Positions 39,202 through 53,986 of a stretch of DNA of 64,000 nucleotides are shown here, piece after piece. The notes below the pieces were generated by a model, which worked only from the letters and a program-made list of their open reading frames with translations, was not told the origin of the DNA and searched no databases. The position numbers were made by a program, and so were the translations under genes. The DNA lies in contig CM054120.1 of assembly GCA_028673005.1 (NCBI GenBank), forward strand, positions 56,170,057 to 56,234,056, in the 5' to 3' direction. The stretch's first letter is position 1, and each line of letters starts with the position of its first letter. Source of the DNA: Tanypteryx hageni (taxonomy: Eukaryota > Arthropoda > Insecta > Odonata > Petaluridae).

Positions 39202-41953
39202 TTATATTCCACGTAGAAAATGTTTAATCGGTTTAAACATTCCCTTCTTGCCGTTGTGTTCCACATGATCTCTAAAGACCGCTTTATGGACACTTTCGTT
39301 GCCAATGTAGACACACATCGGATTTTCAACACATTGCCCTTGATAAAAAGGAATTTATATTACAATGAAAATATCTTTTCGAATTTCATGAATTATATTA
39401 ATTGTAAAATATTTTCTTGCTTTTTGACTAACATCATAGTTAATAAAACAATCTAAAGACTAACATGAATATAATTACTGTTTATTCTACACAAAAGTAT
39501 GCTGTTACTCGAAAAGTAAATTTAAATGTATTGTATTCGAAAAGTCACACTCTACTGGGTTTAGTAGGGGTGACATATTTTTCAGTCTTCTGTCTTGGCA
39601 AATTTCAAGGCCGTTCTATAGTGGAGATGAATTTATAAATTCATCTAGTGTTAATATAAGCTTTAGAAACAGAAAATTCTAATGTTTATTAATGCTATTT
39701 TATATTCTTAATGATATTATGACGAAGTCCGTTGCAATGTAAATTGCTTAGTGATGAATGGATAGTAACTGTGAATTTCTGACATGTTCTAGATTCATAC
39801 TGGAAACGACTCCTCCTACGTCTCCTGTCTTCCGCTGCCTCCTTCATTTCCCAATCCTCGCATATTCCAAGATCTCTATTTTTCTACTTCTTCTTTTTCT
39901 TCTTTTGATCTTACCTTCCAGTGGACCTCTTCAGATAAATTCTCTTGTTAGTATGTTCTCTTTTCAATTAGATTTCGTTTGTTTCATGAACGGAAGATTA
40001 TCCGGGCATAAATTAAATTGCCTGGATTACATTTTAGTCTCACTTACGTTCCCCTTGTTTTGCTGCTTGAGCCTTAAGTCAGTTTTTGAAGAGAACAGCT
40101 GCCTTCACCCAACTTGCATTCAAAATGTTATTCTATATCTAAGATTAATATGTTTAGCTGTATTTTCATAGATTATTCATATCTTACTAACCTTTTTTCT
40201 CAGAAGAGTTGCTAAGGCGTACAACAGCATCTCTTTGGTGTGAATGTACCTGTTTCTGTTATTTGTATCCTTCAGCGCCCCACAAATTCTTCTAAAACGT
40301 TAAATAGTGATTATGGCAATAGGTCAAAAGGCTGTCATTAACAGTGTAAGCTTTAATCATCATTGTATATCTTAAAAAAATAACAAATAAGTTTTCTCCT
40401 TAAATTCTACTACAACATTACAGGAAATCCACCAAAATTTTCAAATACACTCACATTGGTATAATGGTTATCTTGTTACCTTGGTAATATACCTCGCGTT
40501 CCGCGAATTTTTCTGCGTCGCCTCGCGTCTCAAAGGTTACGTACAAAGTACCTTTGAATTCTGGGTTGCCAGTGAATTCGTTCTTAACATATACTCTCTG
40601 CAATAGAAGATGACAATTAGCATTTTATGCCTTAATTTTAATACACAGAAAAAATAAATTCCATTGCAAACTCAATTTCCAGCATGAAAGTTATATTTTT
40701 CAATACTAAAGTCTACGTCAGTCACAGAAATATAAGAAGCGTTAGTTGAGGATGCATCACATTGAGTAGCATGCTATAATACGTTCTTTACAGATTTATT
40801 ATTTAATTTTCGAAAAACTCGTCAAGTTTGAGGATAGTTCTTAACAGTTTATAAAAATACTTGGATAAAATTCAAAAAATTAAATTAAACGCGATGAATG
40901 TTTAACTTCTATTCAATATTAAGCAAATTACTCAAGATCTTTCATGACCAAAAACCAGCTAAACTACATTTACCATGAATTACGATCGAAAAATCGACAA
41001 AATCTAGTAAGTGGAATTTTTCAGATATAATGCAAGTATTAGTTTTATTTATTTGTCTTCTTAACTATCTTAGTGATACCATTATTTCGGCGATCGTATG
41101 TAGATGTAGCGAATCCATAACGATTTCTCCAAATAATAATCGAATTATTACACTTACTTCTTCATTGGATTTTTAAATATCTTGTAATGAAAATACGAAG
41201 TCGGGAGTTGGACGTAGGAATGCAGGAATAATTGATGTTTTTTTTCTTATATTAAAAATAAATACTATATCTAATTAGGCTAGTAAATTGAAAAAATAAC
41301 CCAAAAATATTGGAATTTGTTATTGTTCATTGAGGTAACGGGAGACAGTATTGACTTTAAACCAAATGTGCGGCGAGTTTTATAAGTTTCTTTCAAGCAG
41401 ATATTATATTACATGTTTATCTTTATATTTATACATCGACAGTGTTTTCATTTAAATGGTTTTAAAAAAGATGTAAATCGACACATAAACGGTCAGCATT
41501 GTTCTTAGTGGGTAAAGAAGGAATACATGGGGATATGGATGAAATAAAAAAAACTATTAAAAAGATACAAAATATGGTTGGGGTAACTGAGTTAACCCGC
41601 TTGGTAGAGGAAAGTTTAATGAGATAATTTCCGTTTGACTCAGGTTATGTTTGGTGAATATGATGTTAAATACCTATTGGAGGGCGAACATTACCTGCAG
41701 ATGAGGTTGCTGCACATTGGGGAAACATAGACTGAAATTCTTCCACATATTCATCTCTTTCTCTCATACTCATTTTGGTGAACCAAGCGCCTTGGCCGTT
41801 AATTTCGACAATGGCTACGCAAGCATCTTCACCTGAGTTTGCCTCTGTTCCAGACGAAATGCTCTCTCCGCACTTTTTGCAAAGCGTATTAACTGGAAAT
41901 AGCAGTAAGTGGGCAATAATTAATTTGAATATCGTGGTAGTGCATATTTTCAT
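39202..41953 (-). CDS. Secreted two-domain Cys protein, copy 15 (G90V)
   Basis: Exon 1 is 41695-41953 and exon 2 is 39202-39338. In exon 2 the CGEN motif becomes CVEN (G90V). The intron lacks 18 bp at 40333/40334, giving a 2944-bp unit. The promoter at 41986-42017 carries ATAAGTA. Confidence 0.55.
40455..40597 (-). pseudogene. La-type RRM exon fragment, copy 14 (frame open)
   Basis: The exon frame is open; only the upstream intron frame has a new stop. Confidence 0.55.
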
Positions 41954-42145
41954 ATTAAAACTCGACTGTAAGGAATTATAATGAACACTGAAAATAATTA
42001 TTTACACCATACTTATGAGAAATCTGAGATCAAAATTTTAACAGAGGAAAAGACGAGATGTACAGTACAAAGACAAACGCATAAAGAAAATTTTACCAAG
42101 TCAGCATCTCCTATAAACCACACATGTCCAGTTTGATCTGAGTGA

Positions 42146-44915
42146 TTATATTCCACGTAGAAAATGTTTAATCGGTTTAAACATTCCCTTCTTGCCGTTG
42201 TGTTCCACATGATCTCTAAAGACCGCTTTATGGACACTTTCGTTGCCAATGTAGACACACATCGGATTTTCACCACATTGCCCTTGATAAAAAGGAATTT
42301 ATATTACAATGAAAATATCTTTTCGAATTTCATGAATTATATTAATTGTAAAATATTTTCTTGCTTTTTGACTAACATCATAGTTAATAAAACAATCTAA
42401 AAACTAACATGAATATAATTACTGTTTATTCTACACAAAAGTATGCTGTTACTCGAAAAGTAAATTTAAATGTATTGTATTCGAAAAGTCACACTCTACT
42501 GGGTTTAGTAGGGGTGACATATTTTTCAGTCTTCTGTCTTGGCAAATTTCAAGGCCGTTCTATAGTGGAGATGAATTTATAAATTCATCTAGTGTTAACA
42601 TAAGCTTTAGAAACAGAAAATTCTAATGTTTATTAATGCTATTTTATATTCTTAATGATATTATGACGAAGTCCGTTGCAATGTAAATTGCTTAGTGATG
42701 AATGGATAGTAACTGTGAATTTCTGACATGTTCTAGATTCATACTGGAAACGACTCCTCCTACGTCTCCTGTCTTCCGCTGCCTCCTTCATTTCCCAATC
42801 CTCGCATATTCCAAGATCTCTTTTTTTCTACTTCTTCTTTTTCTTCTTTTGATCTTACCTTCCAGTGGACCTCTTCAGATAAATTCTCTTGTTAGTATGT
42901 TCTCTTTTCAATTAGATTTCGTTTGTTTCATGAACGGAAGATTATCCGGGCATAAATTAAATTGCCTGGATTACATTTTAGTCTCACTTACGTTCCCCTT
43001 GTTTTGCTGCTTGAGCCTTAAGTCAGTTTTTGAAGAGAACAGCTGCCTTCACCCAACTTGCATTCAAAATGTTATTCTATATCTAAGATTAATATGTTTA
43101 GCTGTATTTTCATAGATTATTCATATCTTACTAACCTTTTTTCTCAGAAGAGTTGCTAAGGCGTACAAGAGCATCTCTTTGGTGTGAATGTACCTGTTTC
43201 TGTTATTTGTATCCTTCAGCGCCCCACAAATTCTTCTAAAACGTTAAATAGTGATTATGGCAATAGGTCAAAAGGCTTGGCTATTTAAAATTTCTGTCAT
43301 TAACAGTGTAAGCTTTAATCATCATTGTATATCTTAAAAAAATAACAAATACGTTTTCTCCTTAAATTCTACTACAACATTACAGGAAATCCACCAAAAT
43401 TTTCAAATACACTCACATTGGTATAATGGTTATCTTGTTACCTTGGTAATATACCTCGCGTTCCGCGAATTTTTCTGCGTCGCCTCGCGTCTCAAAGGTT
43501 ACGTACAAAGTACCTTTGAATTCTGGGTTGCCAGTGAATTCGTTCTTAACATATACTCTCTGCAATAGAAGATGACAATTAGCATTGTATGCCTTAATTT
43601 TAATACACAGAAAAAATAAATTCCATTGCAAACTCAATTTCCAGCATGAAAGTTTTATTTTTCAATACTAAAGTCTACGTCAGTCACAGAAATATAAGAA
43701 GCGTTAGTTGAGGATGCATCACATTGAGTAGCATGCTATAATACGTTCTTTACAGATTTATTATTTAATTTTCGAAAAACTCGTCAAGTTTCAGGATAGT
43801 TCTTAACAGTTTATAAAAATACTTGGATAAAATTCAAAAAATTAAATTAAACGCGATGAATGTTTAACTTCTATTCAATATTAAGCAAATTACTCAAGAT
43901 CTTTCATGACCAAAAACCAGCTAAACTACATTTACCATGAATTACGATCGAAAAATCGACAAAATCTAGTAAGTGGAATTTTTCAGATATAATGCAAGTA
44001 TTAGTTTTATTTATTTGTCTTCTTAACTATCTTAGTGATACCATTATTTCGGCGATCGTATGTAGATGTAGCGAATCCATAACGATTTCTCCAAATAATA
44101 ATCGAATTATTACACTTACTTCTTCATTGGATTTTTAAATATCTTGTAATGAAAATACGAAGTCGGGAGTTGGACGTAGGAATGCAGGAATAATTGATGT
44201 TTTTTTTCTTATATTAAAAATAAATACTATATCTAATTAAGCTAGTAAATTGAATAAATAACCCAAAAATATTGGAATTTGTTATTGTTCATTGAGGTAA
44301 CGGGAGACAGTATTGACTTTAAACCAAATGTGCGGCGAGTTTTATAAGTTTCTTTCAAGCAGATATTATATTACATGTTTATCTTTATATTTATACATCG
44401 ACAGTGTTTTCATTTAAATGGTTTTAAAAAAGATGTATATCGACACATAAACGGTCAGCATTGTTCTTAGTGGGTAAAGAAGGAATACATGGGGATATGG
44501 ATGAAATAAAAAAAACTATTAAAAAGATACAAAATATGGTTGGGGTAACTGAGTTAACCCGCTTGGTAGAGGAAAGTTTAATGAGATAATTTCCGTTTGA
44601 CTCAGGTTATGTTTGGTGAATATGATGTTAAATACCTATTGGAGGGCGAACATTACCTGCAGATGAGGTTGCTGCACATTGGGGAAACATAGACTGAAAT
44701 TCTTCCACATATTCATCTCTTTCTCTCATACTCATTTTGGTGAACCAAGCGCCTTGGCCGTTAATTTCGACAATGGCTACGCAAGCATCTTCACCTGAGT
44801 TTGCCTCTGTTCCAGACGAAATGCTCTCTCCGCACTTTTTGCAAAGCGTATTAACTGGAAATAGCAGTAAGTGGGCAATAATTAATTTGAATATCTTGGT
44901 AGTGCATATTTTCAT
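42146..44915 (-). CDS. Secreted two-domain Cys protein, copy 16 (T7K)
   Basis: Exon 1 is 44657-44915 and exon 2 is 42146-42282. T7K adds a charge just before the hydrophobic core of the signal peptide. It has N22 and S31. The promoter is at 44948-44979. Confidence 0.55.
43417..43559 (-). pseudogene. La-type RRM exon fragment, copy 15 (frame open)
   Basis: Open frame with intact splice sites. Confidence 0.55.
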
Positions 44916-45106
44916 ATTAAAACTCGACTGTAAGGAATTATAATGAACACTGAAAATAATTATTTACACCATATTTATGAGAAATCTGAGATCAAAATTT
45001 TAACAGAGGAAAAGGCGAGATGTACAGTACAAAGACCACCGCATAAAAAAATATTACCAACTCAGCATCTCCTATAAACCACACATTTCCAGTTCGATCT
45101 GAGTGA

Positions 45107-47876
45107 TTATATTCCACGTAGAAAATGTTTAATCGGTTTAAACATTCCCTTCTTGCCGTTGTGTTCCACATGATCTCTAAAGACCGCTTTATGGACACTT
45201 TCGTTGCCAATGTAGACACACATCGGATTTTCACCACATTGCCCTTGATAAAAAGGAATTTATATTACAATGAAAATATCTTTTCGAATTTCATGAATTA
45301 TATTAATTGTAAAATATTTTCTTGCTTTTTAACTAACATCATAGTTAATAAAACAATCTAAAGACTAACATGAATATAATTACTGTTTATTCTACACAAA
45401 AGTATGCTGTTACTCGAAAAGTAAATTTAAATGTATTGTATTCGAAAAGTCACACTCTACTGGGTTTAGTAGGGGTGACATATTTTTCAGTCTTCTGTCT
45501 TGGCAAATTTCAAGGCCGTTCTATAGTGGAGATGAATTTATAAATTCATCTAGTGTTAACATAAGCTTTAGAAACAGAAAATTCTAATGTTTATTAATGC
45601 TATTTTATATTCCTTATGATATTATGACGAAGTCCGTTGCAATGTAAATTGCTTAGTGATGAATGGATAGTAACTGTGAATTTCTGACATGTTCTAGATT
45701 CATACTGGAAACGACTCCTCCTACGTCTCCTGTCTTCCGCTGCCTCCTTCATTTCCCAATCCTCGCATATTCCAAGATCTCTATTTTTCTACTTCTTCTT
45801 TTTCTTCTTTTGATCTTACCTTCCAGTGGACCTCTTCAGATAAATTCTCTTGTTAGTATGTTCTCTTTTCAATTAGATTTCGTTTGTTTCATGAACGGAA
45901 GATTATCCGGGCATAAATTAAATTGCCTGGATTACATTTTAGTCTCACTTACGTTCCCCTTGTTTTGCTGCTTGAGCCTTAAGTCAGTTTTTGAAGAGAA
46001 CAGCTGCCTTCACCCAACTTGCATTCAAAATGTTATTCTATATCGAAGATTAATATGTTTAGCTGTATTTTCATAGATTATTCATATCTTACTAACCTTT
46101 TTTCTCAGAAGAGTTGCTAAGGCGTACAAGAGCATCTCTTTGGTGTGAATGTACCTGTTTCTGTTATTTGTATCCTTCAGCGCCCCACAAATTCTTCTAA
46201 AACGTTAAATAGTGATTATTGCAATAGGTCAAAAGGCTTGGCTATTTAAAATTTCTGTCATTAACAGTGTAAGCTTTAATCATCATTGTATATCTTAAAA
46301 AAATAACAAATACGTTTTCTCCTTAAATTCTACTACAACATTACAGGAAATCCACCAAAATTTTCAAATACACTCACATTGGTATAATGGTTATCTTGTT
46401 ACCTTGGTAATATACCTCGCGTTCCGCGAATTTTTCTGCGTCGCCTCGCGTCTCAAAGGTTACCTACAAAGTACCTTTGAATTCTGGGTTGCCAGTGAAT
46501 TCGTTCTTAACATATACTCTCTGCAATAGAAGATGACAATTAGCATTATATGCCTTAATTTTAATACACAGAAAAAATAAATTCCATTGCAAACTAAATT
46601 TCCAGCATGAAAGTTATATTTTTCAATACTAAAGTCTACGTCAGTCACAGAAATATAAGAAGCGTTAGTTAAGGATGCATCACATTGAGTAGCATGCTAT
46701 AATACGTTCTTTACAGATTTATTATTTAATTTTCGAAAAACTCGTCAAGTTTGAGGATAGTTCTTAACAGTTTATAAAAATACTTGGATAAAATTCAAAA
46801 AATTAAATTAAACGCGATGAATGTTTAACTTCTATTCAATATTAAGCAAATTACTCAAGATCTTTCATGACCAAAAACCAGCTAAACTACATTTACCATG
46901 AATTACGATCGAAAAATCGACAAAATCTAGTAAGTGGAATTTTTCAGATATAATGCAAGTATTAGTTTTATTTATTTGTCTTCTTAACTATCTTAGTGAT
47001 ACCATTATTTCGGCGATCGTAAGTAGATGTAGCGAATCCATAACGATTTCTCCAAATAATAATCGAATTATTACACTTACTTCTTCATTGGATTTTTAAA
47101 TATCTTGTAATGAAAATACGAAGTCGGGAGTTGGACGTAGGAATGCAGGAATAATTGATGTTTTTTTTCTTATATTAAAAATAAATACTATATCTAATTA
47201 AGCTAGTAAATTGAAAAAATAACCCAAAAATATTGGAATTTGTTATTGTTCATTGAGGTAACGGGAGACAGTATTGACTTTAAACCAAATGTGCGGCGAG
47301 TTTTATAAGTTTCTTTCAAGCAGATATTATATTACATGTTTACCTTTATATTTATACATCGACAGTGTTTTCATTTAAATGGTTTTAAAAAAGATGTAAA
47401 TCGACACATAAACGGTCAGCATTGTTCTTAGTGGGTAAAGAAGGAATACATGGGGATATGGATGAAATAAAAAAAACTATTAAAAAGATACAAAATATGG
47501 TTGGGGTAACTGAGTTAACCCGCTTGGTAGAGGAAAGTTTAATGAGATAATTTCCGTTTGACTCAGGTTAGGTTTGGTGAATATGATGTTAAATACCTAT
47601 TGGAGGGCGAACATTACCTGCAGATGAGGTTGCTGCACATTGGGGAAACATAGACTGAAATTCTTCCACATATTCATCTCTTTCTCTCATACTCATTTTG
47701 GTGAACCAAGCGGCTTGGCCGTTAATTTCGACAATGGCTACGCAAGCATCTTCACCTGAGTTTGCCTCTGTTCCAGACGAAATGTTCTCTCCGCACTTTT
47801 TGCAAAGCGTATCAACTGGAAATAGCAGTAAGTGGGCAATAATTAATTTGAATATCGTGGTAGTGCATATTTTCAT
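45107..47876 (-). CDS. Secreted two-domain Cys protein, copy 17 (first of the G55A block)
   Basis: Exon 1 is 47618-47876 and exon 2 is 45107-45243. It starts the last block: D22, N31 and A55 (GQAAWF instead of GQGAWF). The promoter is at 47909-47940. Confidence 0.55.
46378..46520 (-). pseudogene. La-type RRM exon fragment, copy 16 (nonsense)
   Basis: TAG replaces the strand Tyr codon at 46464-46466. Splice sites are intact. Confidence 0.6.
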
Positions 47877-48067
47877 ATTAAAACTCGACTGTAAGGAATT
47901 ATAATGAACACTGAAAATAATTATTTACACCATATTTATGAGAAATCTGAGATCAAAATTTTAACAGAGGAAAAGGCGAGATGTACAGTACAAAGAACAC
48001 CGCATAAAAAAATATTACCAACTCAGCATCTCCTATAAACCACACATTTCCAGTTCGATCTGAGTGA

Positions 48068-50835
48068 TTATATTCCACGTAGAAAATGTTTAATCGGTTT
48101 AAACATTCCCTTCTTGCCGTTGTGTTCCACATGATCTCTAAAGACCGCTTTATGGACACTTTCGTTGCCAATGTAGACACACATCGGATTTTCACCACAT
48201 TGCCCTTGATAAAAAGGAATTTATATTACAATGAAAATATCTTTTCGAATTTCATGAATTATATTAATTGAAAATATTTTCTTGCTTTTTAAATAACATC
48301 ATAGTTAATAAAACAATCTAAAGACTAACATGAATATAATTACTGTTTATTCTACACAAAAGTATGCTGTTACTCGAAAAGTAAATTTATATGGATTGTA
48401 TTCGAAAAGTCACACTCTACTGGGTTTAGTGGTGGTGACATATTTTTCAGTCTTCTGTCTTGGCAAATTACAAGGCCGTTCTTTAGTGGAGATGAATTTA
48501 TAAATTCATCTAGTGTTAACATAAGCTTTAGAATCTGAAAATTCTAATGTTTATTAATGCTATTTTATATTCTTAATGCTATTATGACGAAGTCCGTTGC
48601 AATGTAAATTGCTTAGTGATGAATGGATAGTAATTGTGAATTTCTGACATTTTCTAGATTCATACTGGAAACGACTCCTCCTACGTCTCCTGTCTTCCGC
48701 TGCCTCCTTCATTTCCCAATCCTCGCATATTCCAAGATCTCTATTTTTCTATTTCTTCTTTTTCTTCCTTTGATCTTACCTTCTAGTGGACCACTTCAGA
48801 TAAATTCTCTTGTTAGTATGTTCTCTTTTCAATTAGATTTCGTTTGTTTCATGAACGGAAGATTATCCGGGCATAAATTAAATTGCCTGGATTACATTTT
48901 AGTCTCACTTACGTTCCCCTTGTTTTGCTGCTTGAGCCTTAAGTCAGTTTTTGAAGAGAACAGCTGCCTTCACCCAACTTGCATTCAAAATGTTATTCTA
49001 TATCTAAGATTAATATGTTTAGCTGTATTTTCATAGATTATTCATATCTTACTAACCTTTTTTCTCAGAAGAGTTGCTAAGGCGTACAACAGCATCTCTT
49101 TGGTGTGAATGTACCTGTTTCTGTTATTTGTATCCTTCAGTGCCCCACAAATTCTTCTAAAACGTTAAATAGTGATTATGGCAATAGGTCAAAAGGCTTG
49201 GCTATTTAAAATTTCTGTCATTAACAGTGTAAGCTTTAATCATCATTGTATATCTTAAAAAAATAACAAATACGTTTTCTCCTTAAATTCTACTACAACA
49301 TTACAGGAAATCCACCAAAATTTTCAAATACACTCACATTGGTATAATGGTTATCTTGTTACCTTGGTAATATACCTCGCGTTCCGCGAATTTTTCTGCG
49401 TCGCCTCGCGTCTCAAAGGTTACGTACAAAGTACCTTTGAATTCTGGGTTGCCAGTGAATTCGTTCTTAACATATACTCTCTGCAATAGAAGATGACAAT
49501 TAGCATTATATGCCTTAATTTTAATACACAGAAAAAATAAATTCCATTGCAAACTCAATTTCCAGCATGAAAGTTTTATTTTTCAATACTAAAGTCTACG
49601 TCAGTCACAGAAATATAAGAAGCGTTAGTTAAGGATGCATCACATTGAGTAGCATGCTATAATACGTTCTTTACAGATTTATTATTTAATTTTTGAAAAA
49701 CTCGTCAAGTTTGAGGATAGTTCTTAACAGTTTATAAAAATACTTGGATAAAATTAAAAAAATTAAATTAAACGCGATGAATGTTTAACTTCTATTCAAT
49801 ATTAAGCAAATTACTCAAGATCTTTCATGACCAAAAACCAGCTAAACTACATTTACCATGAATTACGATCGAAAAATCGACAAAATCTAGTAAGTGGAAT
49901 TTTTCAGATATAATGCAAGTATTAGTTTTATTTATTTGTCTTCTTAACTATCTTAGTGATACCATTATTTCGGCGATCGTATGTAGATGTAGCGAATCCA
50001 TAACGATTTCTCCAAATAATAATCGAATTATTACACTTACTTCTTCATTGGATTTTTAAATATCTTGTAATGAAAATACGAAGTCGGGAGTTGGACGTAG
50101 GAATGCAGGAATAATTGATGTTTTTTTTCTTATATTAAAAATAAATACTATATCTAATTAAGCTAGTAAATTGAATAAATAACCCAAAAATATTGGAATT
50201 TGTTATTGTTCATTGAGGTAACGGGAGACAGTATTGACTTTAAACCAAATGTGCGGCGAGTTTTATAAGTTTCTTTCAAGCAGATATTATATTACATGTT
50301 TATCTTTATATTTATACATCGACAGTGTTTTCATTATATGGTTTTAAAAAAGATGTAAATCGACACATAAACGGTCAGCATTGTTCTTAGTGGGTAAAGA
50401 AGGAATACATGGGGATATGGATGAAATAAAAAAAACTATTAAAAAGATACAAAATATGGTTGGGGTAACTGAGTTAACCCGCTTGGTAGAGGAAAGTTTA
50501 ATGAGATAATTTCCGTTTGACTCAGGTTAGGTTTGGTGAATATGATGTTAAATACCTATTGGAGGGCGAACATTACCTGCAGATGAGGTTGCTGCACATT
50601 GGGGAAACATAGACTGAAATTCTTCCACATATTCATCTCTTTCTCTCATACTCATTTTGGTGAACCAAGCGGCTTGGCCGTTAATTTCGACAATGGCTAC
50701 GCAAGCATCTTCACCTGAGTTTGCCTCTGTTCCAGACGAAATGTTCTCTCCGCACTTTTTGCAAAGCGTATCAACTGGAAATAGCAGTAAGTGGGCAATA
50801 ATTAATTTGAATATCGTGGTAGTGCATATTTTCAT
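48068..50835 (-). CDS. Secreted two-domain Cys protein, copy 18 (intact)
   Basis: Exon 1 is 50577-50835 and exon 2 is 48068-48204, with A55. The promoter at 50868-50899 keeps TATA and TCAGTG, but the sequence further upstream is the divergent fourth type. Confidence 0.55.
49338..49480 (-). pseudogene. La-type RRM exon fragment, copy 17 (frame open)
   Basis: Open frame with intact splice sites. Confidence 0.55.
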
Positions 50836-51026
50836 ATTAAAACTCGACTGTAAGGAATTATAATGAACACTGAAAATAATTGTTTACACCATATTTATGA
50901 GAAATGTGAGATCACAATTTTGACAGAGGAAAAGTTAAGATAGTCAGTACAAAGAGAAACGCATAAAAAAATTTTACCAAGTCAACATCTTTTATAAACC
51001 ACACATGTCCAGTTCGATCTGAGTGA

Positions 51027-53795
51027 TTATATTCCACGTAGAAAATGTTTAATCGGTTTAAACATTCCCTTCTTGCCGTTGTGTTCCACATGATCTCTAA
51101 AGACCGCTTTATGGACACTTTCGTTGCCAATGTAGACACACATCGGATTTTCACCACATTGCCCTTGATAAAAAGGAATTTATATTACAATGAAAATATC
51201 TTTTCGAATTTCATGAATTATATTAATTGAAAATATTTTCTTGCTTTTTAACTAACATCATAGTTAATAAAACAATCTAAAGACTAACATGAATATAATT
51301 ACTGTTTATTCTACACAAAAGTATGCTGTTACTCGAAAAGTAAATTTATATGGATTGTATTCGAAAAGTCACACTCTACTGGGTTTAGTGGTGGTGACAT
51401 ATTTTTCAGTCTTCTGTCTTGGCAAATTACAAGGCCGTTCTTTAGTGGAGATGAATTAATAAATTCATCTAGTGTTAACATAAGCTTTAGAATCTGAAAA
51501 TTCTAATGTTTATTAATGCTATTTTATATTCTTAATGCTATTATGACGAAGTCCGTTGCAATGTAAATTGCTTAGTGATGAATGGATAGTAATTGTGAAT
51601 TTCTGACATTTTCTAGATTCATACTGGAAACGACTCCTCCTACGTCTCCTGTCTTCCGCTGCCTCCTTCATTTCCCAATCCTCGCATATTCCAAGATCTC
51701 TATTTTTCTATTTCTTCTTTTTCTTCCTTTGATCTTACCTTCTAGTGGACCACTTCAGATAAATTCTCTTGTTAGTATGTTCTCTTTTCAATTAGATTTC
51801 GTTTGTTTCATGAACGGAAGATTATCCGGGCATAAATTAAATTGCCTGGATTACATTTTAGTCTCACTTACGTTCCCCTTGTTTTGCTGCTTGAGCCTTA
51901 AGTCAGTTTTTGAAGAGAACAGCTGCCTTCACCCAACTTGCATTCAAAATGTTATTCTATATCTAAGATTAATATGTTTAGCTGTATTTTCATAGATTAT
52001 TCATATCTTACTAACCTTTTTTCTCAGAAGAGTTGCTAAGGCGTACAACAGCATCTCTTTGGTGTGAATGTACCGGTTTTTGTTATTTGTATCCTTCAGC
52101 GCCCCACAAATTCTTCTAAAACGTTAAATAGTGATTAAGCAATAGATCAAACGGCTTGGCTATTTAAAATTTCTGTCATTAACAGTGTAAGCTTCAATCA
52201 TCATTGTATATCTTAAAAAAATAACAAATACGTTTTCTCCGTAAATTCTACTACAACATTACAGGAAATCCACCAAAATTTTCAAATACACTCACATTGG
52301 TATAATGGTTATCTTGTTACCTTGGTAATATACCTCGCGTTCCGCGAATTTTTCTGCGTCGCCTCGCGTCTCAAAGGTTACCTACAAAGTACCTTTGAAT
52401 TCTGGGTTGCCAGTGAATTCGTTCTTAACATATACTCTCTGCAATAGAAGATGACAATTAGCATTATATGCCTGAATGTTATTGCACAGAAAAAATAAAT
52501 TCCATTGCAAACTTAATTTTCACCATGAAAGTTATATTTTTCAATACTAAAGTCTACGTCAGTCACAGAAATATAAGAAGCGTTAGTTGAGAATGCATCA
52601 CATTGAGTAGCATGCTATAATACGTTCTTTACAGATTTATTACTTAATTTTCGAAAAACTCGTCAAGTTTGAGGAATGTTCTCAACAGTTTATAAAAATA
52701 CTTGGATAAATATCAAAAATTAAATTAAACGCGATGAATGTTTAACTTCTATTCAATATTTAGCAAATTACTCAAAATCTTTCATGACCAAAAACCAAAT
52801 AAAGTACATTTACCATGAATTACGATCGAAAAATCGACAAAATCTAGTAAGTGGAATTTTTCAGATATAATGCAAGTGTTTAGTTTTATTTTTTTGTCTT
52901 CTTAACCATCTTAGTGATACCATTATTTCGGCGATCGTATGTAGATGTAGCGAATCCATAACGATTTCTCCAAATAATAATCGAATTATTACACTTACTT
53001 CTTCATTGGATATTTAAATATCTTATAATGAAAATACGAAGTCGGGAGTTGGACGTAGGAATGCAGGAATAATTAATGTTTTTTTCTTATATTCAAAATA
53101 AATACTATATCTAATTAAGCTAGTAAATTGAAAAAATAACCCAAAAATATTGGAATTTGTTATTGTTCATTGAGGTAACGGGAGACAGTATTGACTTTAA
53201 ACCAAATGTGCGGCGAGTTTTATAAGTTTCTTTCAAGCAGATATTATATTACATGTTTATCTTTATATTTATACATCGACAGTGTTTTCATTTAAAATGT
53301 TTCTAAAAAAGATGTAAATCGACACATAAACGGTCAGCATTGTTCTTAGTGTGTAAAGAAGGAATACATGGGGATATGGACGAAATAAAAAAAAACTATT
53401 AAAAAGATACAAAATATGGTTGGGGTAACTGAGTTAACTCGCTTGGTAGAGGAAAGTTTAATGAGATAATTTTCGTTTGACTCAGGTTAGGTTTGGTGAA
53501 TATTATGTTAAATACCTATTGGAGGGCGAACATTACCTGCAGATGAGGTTGCTGCACATTGGGGAAACATAGACTGAAATTCTTCCACATATTCATCTCT
53601 TTCTCTCATACTCATTTTGGTGAACCAAGCGGCTTGGCCGTTAATTTCGACAATGGCTACGCAAGCATCTTCACCTGAGTTTGCCTCTGTTCCAGACGAA
53701 ATGTTCTCTCCGCACTTTTTGCAAAGCGTATCAACTGGAAATAGCAGTAAGTGGGCAATAATTAATTTGAATATCGTGGTAGTGCATATTTTCAT
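51027..53795 (-). CDS. Secreted two-domain Cys protein, copy 19 (intact, mosaic unit)
   Basis: Exon 1 is 53537-53795 and exon 2 is 51027-51163, with A55. The flank after exon 2 matches the 53.9-59.8 kb copies, while intron sequence at ~51.4-51.6 kb matches the 48.5 kb copy, so the unit is a recombinant. The promoter is at 53828-53859. Confidence 0.55.
52296..52438 (-). pseudogene. La-type RRM exon fragment, copy 18 (nonsense)
   Basis: TAG at 52382-52384 replaces the strand Tyr codon. Confidence 0.6.
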
Positions 53796-53986
53796 ATTAA
53801 AACTCGACTGTAAGGAATTATAATGAACACTGAAAATAATTATTTACACCATATTTATGAGAAATGTGAGATCACAATTTTGACAGAGGAAAAGTTAAGA
53901 TAGTCAGTACAAAGAGAAACGCATAAAAAAATTTTACCAAGTCAACATCTCCTATAAACCACACATGTCCAGTTCGATCTGAGTGA

